A DNA stretch of 64,000 nt from Lepraria neglecta (taxonomy: Eukaryota; Ascomycota; Lecanoromycetes; Lecanorales; Stereocaulaceae), in contig CM065646.1 of the NCBI GenBank assembly GCA_033220425.1, positions 5,339,501 through 5,403,500 on the forward strand, read 5' to 3'. A program made the translations under genes and the position numbers. Below, piece by piece: positions 21,083-31,300 of the stretch (positions are counted from its first letter, which is position 1; each line of letters opens with the position of its first letter). The notes under the pieces were generated by a model. The model worked only from the letters and a program-made list of their open reading frames with translations. It was not told the DNA's origin and did not search any database.

Positions 21083-22180
21083 TCATCCAGCCTCTCCAAA
21101 ATCATAGTGCCCCGTCTGCGTAGCGTGCTCCGTAGCTCCCTTCTCGCCCACGCAAGACTTCCCACAGACATTACACCTGATACTGAACCCCGCCGTATCG
21201 GTATAATAATGTCTTTCTTTTAACACCTTGCAAAGCTCGACTGCTGTCTCTGATACCAGCGGATCCGCAGCATCAAAAATCTTTGTATCAAACTCTGGCG
21301 GTGCACATGCATTTTTATGTGGTGCATCTGATGGCGACAAAGCAATCGTATCGTAATGGATCCCCGAGTAAACCAAAATGCACCTCTGGGGCGTTCCCTC
21401 GTTAAATCGATCCACCCTGAGACTTTGGACATCGATCGAGCAGATTTCTATGTCGAAATGCTTGCTCAGTATGTCCAACTCGATTGCGCCTCCCCAAGCG
21501 TCCGGCGTCTGTATCCATTTGCAGTAATCATCTGGTTCTTGATCGAGGACGGCGGCGCTGTAGGTGTCTTGCTTCGCTTGGATATTTTGTGCGATGATTG
21601 AGCGCAGCTCGTGCATGTTATCCATGTCGCCAAAGAATGCCGATCCGAACGCTCTAAAGAGACAGGAGTTGTCGTCGTGCATTATGCGGAGGACCATGGT
21701 GGCAGCATGTTCAGGTAGGGGAAGCTCAGGTGCGTCGAGCGGGTTGGTCTGTTTGCGGGTTAGGGAAAGGGGCTTGTTGGGTTGTTGGGCTGGTGCAGGG
21801 GGAGCTTTGCCAACACCCTCAAAGGAGAAGGAGGAGGCCGTTCCGGTTGATTGGGAATTGGTGGTGCCAGTTGAGATGGAGTTGGCGTTTGGTTCTTGGG
21901 ACTTTGAATTATCTGTCGCGGATGAAGCATGGCTGCTTATGGGCCCGGTGCTCTCGCTGATTATCAGCTGTTCACCATCGAGCTTCAGCCCAATCTCTAA
22001 CAGCTTCGTTGAGTCTTGGTGGTCCTTCAGAATTAACGGCTTCGGAGGATAGCCATACTTGATGTCGAAGTTGGAGATAGATGTCTTTTCTGCAATCTGA
22101 GAGCGTAGATCTCCGATTTTAGCTGTCTCTGCAAGAGAAATTGTAGCCTGGCCGTTTGGGCCCCGTATCCTGACTCTCAT
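21083..22180 (-). CDS. OTU1: Ubiquitin thioesterase OTU1 (YOD1-like)
   Basis: A 365-residue deubiquitinase that works with Cdc48/p97 in ER-associated degradation. The start chosen, MRVRIRGPNG at 22180, begins the UBX-like domain, with KYGYPPKPL and LDGEQLIISES. A Ser/Thr-rich linker follows. The OTU domain has the catalytic HDDNSCLFRAFGS (Asp and Cys) and the histidine in YSGIHYDTIAL. The C-terminus is a C2H2 zinc finger, CNVCGKSCVGEKGATEHATQTGHYDF. An in-frame ATG at 22282 overlaps a GTAAGT donor-like site and is probably in the leader or an upstream exon. It is convergent with NOP56 and divergent from RSC1/2. Confidence 0.92.
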   Translation of the reverse strand: MRVRIRGPNGQATISLAETAKIGDLRSQIAEKTSISNFDIKYGYPPKPLILKDHQDSTKLLEIGLKLDGEQLIISESTGPISSHASSATDNSKSQEPNANSISTGTTNSQSTGTASSFSFEGVGKAPPAPAQQPNKPLSLTRKQTNPLDAPELPLPEHAATMVLRIMHDDNSCLFRAFGSAFFGDMDNMHELRSIIAQNIQAKQDTYSAAVLDQEPDDYCKWIQTPDAWGGAIELDILSKHFDIEICSIDVQSLRVDRFNEGTPQRCILVYSGIHYDTIALSPSDAPHKNACAPPEFDTKIFDAADPLVSETAVELCKVLKERHYYTDTAGFSIRCNVCGKSCVGEKGATEHATQTGHYDFGEAG

Positions 22181-22485
22181 CAGGATGTTTACTTTTTTCG
22201 GTGCTCTCGCGCTCTTTGCCCCAGATTTTTCTGGGACAGTCTGCTCTGAGTGAAACACTTCGGTTCCGAGCCAACTTACCATTCAAAGCTATAGGAGCCT
22301 GAATGGGCTTTCTATGTCGGAAGAGGGTTGCTCTAAAAGGAAAGAAGTTGAATGAATGGGTGTTCTCCATCGCATTGGCCGTTTCGGCTAAATTGCGGCC
22401 GAGATTATTCCTTTGCGTTTTTAGATCCAGAATAGGTAGGTCTGCCGGGCCAAGACACCATCGCAGCTACCACCGGGCCGACGAT
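22181..22485. promoter_or_regulatory. Divergent promoter between OTU1 and the RSC1/2-like gene
   Basis: About 305 bases between two divergent start codons. A GTAAGT at 22272-22277 on the minus strand could be a 5'-UTR splice donor for OTU1. Confidence 0.4.
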
Positions 22486-25400
22486 ATGCCGCCAAAGTCT
22501 AAGGATGCATAGGCTCGCGACGCATATCACGCTGCTCACCCTCTAGGAACCCTAACGCATCGTCCCTATAGATTGCGAGGATCGAAACGTTCCAGAGATC
22601 AGCCGGTGGAAGACCTCGAGGTGGAGGAAGAAGACGAAAACATCACCATGGCAGAGTCCGCGTCGGCGGGCAGCCCCACGCCCATGGAAACCACAGAGAC
22701 GCCGACCCAAGCCTCCGGTATCACGCAGGAGCAATGGCGTGCCATGAAGGACGTGATTAAAACAATCTACACCTATCGTGAGCCAGAGTGAGTTTGCCCC
22801 GATCATTTTGTATCTATCTAACGCGTCAAAGTGGCCACGATCCCTCGAAAATTTTCCATCGCAGAGTCAACAAGAGAGCGTTGCCCGATTACTACGATGT
22901 GATCAAGGAGCCTGTCGCGTTGAGTACGCTAAGGCAGAAACAAATGTCTAAAGAGTACAAGGGCTTCAAAGAATTTGTTCGAGATTGTGCCCTCATCTCA
23001 CACAATGCTCAAACCTACAACAGACCCGAGGCTGGCGCGTACCAAGATGCTCTGTCGCTCAAACGAATCTTCGAGAAAGAGTTCAAAGCCTTGGTTGGCC
23101 AGGGCATCGTTCCACAAGAGGCAGCTACACTCCCTTATTTGGGTGAACTTCCACCCGTCGACGACACTCCCCTTCCAGTCGAGGAAGAAGAGGAGGAAGA
23201 CGAGGATGAGGACGAGGATGAGGACGATGAGGATGAAGACTCCGATGATGAGGGTGTGAAGCGTAGGCGAAGACGCGGCCCTCGATCTACAGCAGCTATT
23301 ACGAAGCGTGAAGGAGGCAGCAAAGATGATTCAAAAGGCAATGATGCTGAGTCACAAAAGCGACGAGGTCGACCACCTCGAGTTGATACTCCCATGGAGT
23401 CTAGGATCAAAGCTGTGCTCAAGGGCGTACGCAAGTTCAAGAACAATCTTGGGCAGATCATGATCCACCAGTTCGAGAAGCTACCAGACAAGGTTGCCAT
23501 GCCAGAATACTATATCGAGATCAAAGAGCCAATGGCAATTGAGCAGATTAAGGTACAGACAATGCACCAATCATGATTCTGATGTGTCATTCACTTGGTA
23601 TCTTCAAGCTCTAACGTGACACAGAGGAAACAAAAGCGAAAGAAATACCAGTCCGTGGACCACTTCATGCGTGACATGGACGTAATGTTCAACAATGCCA
23701 AGGCATACAATACAGACGAGAGCCAGATATACAAGGACGCCGTCAACTTACAGGTACGTGATGGTCATACCATCGCTGGCCTCAACGTTTGCTAACATTC
23801 GTGACTAGGCTGAAGCACACAAGTTGGCCGACGCTGAGAAACAAAAGCCTGACACAGAATACGTTATGGAGGAAGGCCGATTGCCTTTACCGGGCGGCAT
23901 TCTACACAATGGCGAGCTGTGGAAGGTTGGAGACTGGATCCATATCCAGAACCCAAACGACGTGACAAAGCCTATCGTGGCCCAGATCTATCGTACCTGG
24001 CAAGACACTGATGGTGAAAAATGGATTAATGCATGCTGGTACTATAGACCGGAGCAGACTGTTCATCAGCATGAGAAACACTTCTTCCCCAACGAAGTCG
24101 TTAAGACAGGACAATATCGAGATCATCGAGTTGATGAGATCGTTGACCGGTGCTTCGTTATGTTCACTACACGCTATAGCAGAGGTCGGCCTCGAGGCTT
24201 AGCAGCAGACAAAGAAGTTTACGTGTGCGATTCGAGGTACAATGAGCTGAAGCACAAGCTTAACAAGATCAAGACATGGGCCAGCTGCTTGCCAGACGAG
24301 GTTCGAGACAAGGATTACGAGATGGATCTCTTTGATGGCATTAAGAAAGTCAGGAAAATACCAAGTCCCATTTTGCATTTGCTCAAGGCGGACGCGAAAG
24401 AGACAGACGAGTTGCCAAAGCCGCAATGGGGAGCTGAAAATGCGCCACCAATCGTTGGTGCGGTCTACAAAGGCCCACGTGATGAGAATGTGAGTCTTGA
24501 AATCTGTGTTGCATCACTTCATCTACTAACATATTCACGCAGCAATCTCCACCCCCAGAACCAACTCCATCACCTCCTCCGCAACCACCACCTCAAACGT
24601 CAAGAGCCATCAACAACCTGTCGAACTACGACACACCAACACATCGAAGGGATAGTCAGCGTGACACCCTGGTGGGAGGCTCATTCAATCAATCATCCAC
24701 GACAGCTCCCACGCAATCTCATACAAATCACGCTCAATCATACGGCCCATCTCCTGCGCATTACAATCAGCACTCCGCCTCCCCCGCTCCAATCCATCAT
24801 CCCCATCAGTACCCCCAACAAGCGCCGAGTTCGTACACCCAGCCCCAGCATGCTTCGTCGAGCTCGTCACATCTTGATCATTACAACACACCGCAGACCC
24901 GCTATCAGCCACAAATCGCACAACGCATGCCAGGCTCCCATATCACAGCACAGCGCGCACAAGAAGTATATCATCTTCCTGAAAACGCGAATCAACTCAT
25001 TCCTGAGGACGTCCGCAATCAGTTTCAGCAAGATGCCAACGGGCACGTGCTCTTCTGGACTGCGCCACCAGTGGATACACTGCCACCTGTGAAGCCTAAG
25101 TCGGCTATTGCACATACTGCTAGGTACCTTGCCGACAAGATCCGTGCAAAGCGCGCTGCCAGGGAGAAGCGGAAGGCTGAAGGTCTACTTGAAGAGGAGG
25201 AAGAGCAGCCACCACCTGCGGCAAAGAAGGTCAAGCGAGATGGCGATGGAGGCCTACAGGAGCAGGTAAATGATCTGACTGTTAAGGCCATATGGAAGTG
25301 GAATGATCAGCTCCAAACAAGTACGGACAATGTCTATAAGTCTCTTTACGGAGAGCATTGGGAAGAAGGCAAGAAGTACGAGCTCGAGAAGCTGGCAAAG

Positions 25401-25535
25401 ATACAGAATGATGAGAAGAGACGACAGGCAGAGCTCGCACAACGCGAGCGCGAACGCCTGACCAGCTGGGAGGAGGCGCATGCCGCTGTTACGGACCCTA
25501 AGTTTTACAAAGACGATTGGGACCCTCGCTACTGA
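22486..25535 (+). CDS. RSC complex subunit Rsc1/Rsc2-like (two bromodomains plus BAH)
   Basis: A chromatin-remodelling subunit of the SWI/SNF-type RSC complex. Six exons: 22486-22496, 22572-22787, 22832-23552, 23625-23753, 23809-24489 and 24543-25535, adding to 916 residues with all phases consistent. Bromodomain 1 has RALPDYYDVIKEPVAL and AQTYNRPEAGAYQDA. Then come an acidic run of Glu/Asp and an AT-hook-like KRRGRPPR. Bromodomain 2 has MPEYYIEIKEPMAI and FNNAKAYNTDESQIYKDA. The BAH domain runs from VGDWIHIQNPND to EVYVCDSRYNE. The C-terminal third is Pro/Gln/His-rich and ends with a helical charged tail, as in Rsc1/2. The 11-nt first exon (MPPK) uses a weak GTCTAA donor, so the extreme N-terminus is the least certain part. 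Confidence 0.92.
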
Positions 25536-26743
25536 CGTGTTTGACCCCATCCAGCAATGACAGCAAAAATCACGATAATCAAGATTGCACACACTCTCTT
25601 TTTCATGTTCTACTAGACGGAATGTCAAGATCGCAAAACTTTCTTTTCATGTTTCGATAGACAGGATACCCATAGCTCAGATAGCCACAGCAAAATTCAT
25701 TTGTTTTTAGAACTCGAAGGCTTATGGAAATTTGTGAATCAAGCAGGCAGAAGCGACGCTGGTGACCACCACCTCATACATACTTCGCCCTCTTTCATCG
25801 CCGTTCCATTATGCAGCACGCTGCCCTCTTCTTACACCGATGCAAATCGATTCATATATGCAGGTCACTTCTTTATGGGGACAGAACCATTTCATCAATC
25901 CTTACGTGCTACTTGTCTTCCATATATACATGTAGCTTTCAATATTCAATAACTTGCTTTTTGGGAGGACAAGGAGTATAAGCTGGAGAAGCTAGCACCG
26001 ACAACATGTATATTTATATATATATTATATACACCCGAACTTAGGATTGCGGGTTGCCGTTTCGGTTCGGGAAAGGGAGTAAAGCTGCTTTAGAGGGAGC
26101 AGCGAGGGAGCAAGGGGGCGCAGCAAGGGAGCACTGGGAGCACTGAGCCTGGGTGGTCCTAGGTGATGATGGGTGATCTTTGGTGACCGCAACCCCATAC
26201 GTGGGTGAGCTGCTGCCTGACGAATGTTCTTCTTATCAAAGAACCGAAGCTATAACGCGTTGATTTGCAATACGGAAGGCGTTTGAGAATGGCTGATATT
26301 TTACAGGATGAGGCAGAATTCCTCTTTCTTTCTAAATAGAAGTAAAAATACTTTCTTCTAAGTAAGAGGTTAATATACTTAAGAGAAGCTAAAGATTCTT
26401 AAGAAGTAATCTATTAAATAACTATAGACCATTACGATAAAGGAAGGCTAGAAAGAGAGTTAAGAATTTATATAATTTCGTGGTTGTCAAGAGACAGATC
26501 TTCGCAGGATATTGCTTCTAATTGCTAGACTCTCTTATTCTACCTCTACGCTCACGTAAAGATATATTCTAAGGTTTTTCGAGATTTTTCTTTAGGGGAT
26601 AATATACTATACTGTATATTTTATATACAAGTGTATATTATGGTGAATACGACTATATCCGGTCCTTACTCAGGGTAGTAATCTTGTATAATAGCTTGTG
26701 ATGTCTGTATAACTACACTAAGTTAGGTCGGACGAAATATTGA

Positions 26744-26778
26744 AGCACACACACACACACATACACAACCCCCCCCTT
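26744..26778. repeat. AC microsatellite followed by a C run
   Basis: CA dinucleotide repeats with one interrupting T, followed by AACCCCCCC. Confidence 0.85.
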
Positions 26779-27443
26779 CCTTTTGTTCTTAATCATTAGC
26801 TATATATGATCTCGCGGAAGAGTCGTGACTTCACGATTTTAATTCTCTGCTCTCCCACCACGAACGCAGCGTCAACAACATCTCCGGCTGCCATTCTCGA
26901 CCACCATTAATTGAAAACGCCGCAGGGCCATTTTGTGATACTGCCATCTCTGTCGCATCTAAGCCATACGCCTCATTCTTCCTCTAGGTCTTCGATATTG
27001 GCTGGGTAAGTGAAGTCACGACCGCACGTGGAAAAGGGCTTTTTTTGATGTTTTGAATTGATATTATATACTCTATGCCACAATTTGAAAAGGACACTTA
27101 GTGAACACACTCTGAAATTTCTCCTCGTCTCTCACTCATGAATCAACTACTTCAACCCTTCCTTCCCAACCCACACACCACCACCACCACCACCACCGCC
27201 GCCCGGTCAGCCAGCAAGCCCCCAAGCAACCCACCCACCCTTCTCCGCCTCCCGCCACCCAAAGACCCCGATCCCCAGAAACCAGACAGTGGCCATCAAG
27301 AAGCCGACCAGTATTTCTCGCAAATCTCCGACAAACTCCCGGCAGTCGATGATCCGAAGATCACCTCCACAATCCGTTCGTCAGTCATTGAGCGACCAAA
27401 AACACCGGCCAAACCAGCCCTCCTCCAATGACCGCACACAAGG

Positions 27444-27812
27444 CCCAGCCGCGACCTTAAGGCCGACTTATACTGATAACACCCTGCGCGCGAACACAGG
27501 AAAAAGTGCCAGCCTACCAGAAAGCCAATGACCCGCAGACTAAGACAGCTAGCAGTCGATGCCCGAAGACACCTCTATAATCTAGAAATCCGCCGGCGTG
27601 TACCGGAATAACTAGTAAACTCCCAATGACCCTCTGACTCATTCCCAAAAGACCGATGTCCAAGGACATTAATCAACGAAAACTAGGAAGTGAGCACTGA
27701 GATAGCTTGCCAACTGACCTCCCCGACGACCTTCCCAATAACCTCCCATCAACCCCAGCCGCGACCTTCAGGCCGACTTACACCAGTAATAGCCAATGCG
27801 CGAGCATCGAGA
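27444..27812. repeat. Duplicated ~57-bp motif
   Basis: The segment at 27444-27500 (CCCAGCCGCGACCTTAAGG...) recurs at 27754-27812 with ~80% identity by eye. The copies are about 310 bases apart in the same orientation. Confidence 0.6.
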
Positions 27813-28052
27813 ACCCCTATTCCTCCCTAGTAGTGCTATCCTTCCCGCAACCCCCCATACAGCACAGGCGATCCAAAGAAGCTGAAGGCTTGAAGAGAGT
27901 ACGAGCCTGCGGCGGATTGGCGGTGTAGTGTAGAGGAGAAGAAGACTTGAAGTGTGATATCATGAGGGCATGTCCGAACGCCGTTTTTGATGATCTGTAT
28001 GTATGCTTCGCTAAACGCGACAATAATTGATGCTGTAGTAGTGGATGCTGTA

Positions 28053-28195
28053 GTACTCCCCACATGCCGGTGAGAGCGAATGACCGTGTCCGCTGTAACG
28101 CGTAGCAATGCTGAAAGAATCGATGCGCTCTGTGCTCCCCACATGCCAGTGAGAGCGGAATGAGCATGTCCTTGGTACCCGTGAAATGCTGAAAG
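28053..28195. repeat. Imperfect tandem duplication, ~80-bp unit
   Basis: CTCCCCACATGCC(G/A)GTGAGAGCG... at 28053 recurs at 28133. Each unit ends in AATGCTGAAAG, and a weaker third partial unit follows. It lies in the 3' flank of the Nup2-like gene. Confidence 0.6.
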
Positions 28196-28355
28196 GACCT
28201 GCTTGTGAAACTCGCGAAATGCTGGGATGAAAGTGACCATGTAAAACTCGTATACGCCTGACACACCACCATGTACAGCTTCTCCTCCTGCACATGGAAC
28301 GTGTGAACATAATAACAACTCCGATCTTTGTACAATGTCTCCTCCTGACACGGCT

Positions 28356-31300
28356 CTAATTCGACTTATTCTCCTCAAGGATCTTCGACAACGCCTTCGC
28401 GTCCCCATCTTTGCCGACTTTCAACGTCCAGCCCTCTATCTTGCCTTCGGCATTGGCGAATGGGATTTTCACCTGCTGCTTCTGGCTGCTCGTGTACTTG
28501 AAATGGCTCGAAAGACTGGCATTCAGTATGATATTGCCGCTGGGATCCGTCCTCATGACCATCCTCGTCTTGCCAGTATCTCGGTTCTTCAGGACACGGA
28601 GAAATCCAAGGCCTTTGGTATCCCAGACTTTTGACGAAAGATTGAACACCATTGCTCTGCCCTTGACTACAAAAACCAGGTCTTCGTCTTCTTCACCTTG
28701 CCCGCCTGCAGTAAGATCAATCTGCTCGTCCCTTGGCGCATTGTCGTCTTCCGCGTCAGCAGTAGACTCGTTCGCACTCTCACCAGTGGTAGCACCGGGA
28801 GAGGTAGCGCGGGATGATGCACCCGAGGCGTTGTTGGATGGAGGTGCCAGAGCCTTTGTGGCAGGATTTGAGGGCGTGAATCCGAAGCCAAGGCCGACGC
28901 TGGGAGTCTTCGTAGGGGTCATGCTGAACAGAGGGGAAGTAGGCTTCGTAGGCGTCTCGGTTGCGGTGTTGGTCTTCGGAGCACCAAAGAGGCCAGTGAA
29001 TGGTGGCTTTGTTGGACTCGGTGACGTGACGTTGACTGAAGGTGGGCTTCCAGAACCGCCAAACTTGATTGGGCTATCCGCTTTCCAAGTATGATCACCT
29101 CTCGCGTTCTCAGCATCCTTGGCTGCAAGTGATACTTTGAAATCCGCAGGAAGATGCAGCGTGCCAAAAGGGGCCTTAGGCTTGTCCTTGGAAGCAGTTG
29201 AAGCATTGACAGCAATGAATGGATTGGTGCTCGGACCAGTCGAAGCTGCCTGGTTAAAGACGCTGCTTGGCTGAGAAGCTGGCTTGCCATCCGACTTGGA
29301 GATCTCGCGTATGACGTTACCATTGTCGTCCCTAGAGATGCGATCGAACAATTCTCCTGAGTTGGGCTTCTCTGACGGCTTGCTGGGGCTAGCTGAACGA
29401 AGCAAGCGGGAGTCAAATGGGTTAGTGCTTGACGTTGGGCCTTCAGTCTGATCATGCTCTTCTTCGTCTTCACCCTCCTCATCGTCGTACTCATCGTGTC
29501 CTTCATCCTCTCCCTCATCAGTATCAGCATCACCAATCATGCTACCTTCGGCACCGGACTCCGAGCCCGACAAGTGTCCGAAAATATTGGTTCCAAAGAT
29601 GTTGGTACCATTGGGCAGCGATGATTTTGGCTGATTGAGGACGGAGTCATAGGAGTTCGTTGACTTCTTTATGATAGCATCTGCGGCTGCTTTTTCGCTG
29701 TCATTAGCCTTCGCCAACGTGGCATCGGCGTCTGCTTTTGCGTTGTTGCTAGGCTTGGTTGGCGTGGCAGCGGCAACAGCTTCTTTGTTGTCACTAGTAA
29801 AGACGAACTTCCCATCGATCAGCATGGACCTCTCGCCTTTCTGCTCCCCCTCGAGCTTCTGCTTCTTTGCTCGTTCTCGCTCTGCGTCCATACGCTCCCA
29901 TTCCTCTTCGTCGTCTTCGTCCGAATCGAATTCTTCAGCCTTGCGCTTCTTCTTTGCATCTTCCGCCGACTTCTTGCGGAGCGCTTCCGCAAAGTTCCCA
30001 GGTGCAAACTTGGGCATTTCAAGCGCTGGAGCTTTCGGAGCAGCAGCAGCAGTCTGGCTGCTTGTAGCTGGCATCAGGAACGCGGGAGGCTTGGGCGTTT
30101 CGGAAAAAGTTTGAGTGCTGGCAGCAGCCTTCAGGGCCTCAGCTGCAGCTTTGTTACTGGCAACAGGCGTTGAGGCTTCCGACGAAGTCTGGTTGCTCGC
30201 ATTGAGCTTCTGGCGCTCAGACCACCACATCGCTTGTTGAGGAGGGGCGTTTGGTGGAGCGTTTGCTCCATTCAAGCCCTTGACCTTAGTCTCCTGCTTC
30301 TTGCTATCCAATATGTTCTTGAACATGCTTGAGGTCTCCGAGCCAGGTGAAGTAGATGAAAGTGAGGGGTATGAAACTTCGTGTGTGCTACGAGCCTTCT
30401 TGCCATTGTCGGGTTCCCTCGTGAGTTCTTTGTCGGCCTTTCGCTTTGCATTGATCCTCTCGAACTGCTGGGCTGGGGACTCATATGTGGACGATGGTTG
30501 TGAAGGGCCAGTTCCATTCGTCAATGTAGGCGGAGCAGAGTATGTTGACGTAGCCGCCGCAGAGTTTGTTGGTGCAGGCGGAGCAAAGTTTGCTGAACCC
30601 TTAGGTCTTGATTTCTTTTCTTGTACTTCGTCAATGGGTTGCTCGTCCGCAGCTTTTCTCTTGCTTCCCGCAAGGCTCGGAACGGGTCCCCCATTCGCAG
30701 CAATTATTGCTTGCTTTCGTTTTTCAAAACAGCCTAGAACAAGGTACAGATCTGCAACGGTAGCGTTGTTGGCAGAGGCGATGTCGCGAAGAGTCTTGTG
30801 CATCACGTATTTGTCTAGAGCCTTGAGCCTCCATGCAGTAGTGAGCTGTCGCATTTCTTCGTCGGTGAAGTCTTTAGGAGCCGCTGGCGGTGTACCATAT
30901 TCGCGACGGCCCACTGGTGCTTTGCCATTGCTGCTGTTGGAGCCCTGAGCAGTGGACGGCGAGCTAGAAAGCTGGTTTCCGAAGTCAGGAATCTTGACTG
31001 GGGAGAACGCTGATTGGCTAGGAGGGTCTGACGACTGCGATGTTGGTGGCACCTTGATGTTGTCGATGATGTTCTTGGTAGGGGATTGTGCATCACCAAT
31101 CTCGCCTGATGTAGTAGTACTTGCTTGAGTCGCATTGTTCTGTGCGAAAACGGAAGCGGGCTGAGTAGTCGACTGAGTGTCACGTTGTGTAATTCTATCA
31201 AAAAGGCTGCCACCTTGACCAGATGCAGAGGTATTGGCTTGCGTCGCGTTGGCCTGCGTAAAGATGGAGGCAGCTGGAGTATTCGACTCAGTATTAGCTT

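Larger units (their letters stand above)
25536..28355. other. Gene-poor gap with AT-rich island and short duplications
   Basis: Nothing here supports a gene. It holds an AT-rich stretch (~26000-26730), an AC microsatellite followed by a C run, and a Pro/Thr-rich-looking open frame from 27138 that has no family signature. It also holds two sets of short duplications (listed separately). The last 500 bases are the 3' flank of the Nup2-like gene. The AT-rich part may be an old transposon eroded by point mutation, but no element end is recognisable. Confidence 0.5.

Noticed and set aside
27817-28408. Minus-strand open frames of 172 and 190 codons
   Set aside because: They overlap each other in the 3' flank of the nucleoporin and run through short duplications; no domain pattern.
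28411-30948. Long open frames on the + strand (28411-29094, 29671-30114, 30280-30948)
   Set aside because: They are antisense to the low-complexity, GC-biased nucleoporin coding sequence and lack signatures.
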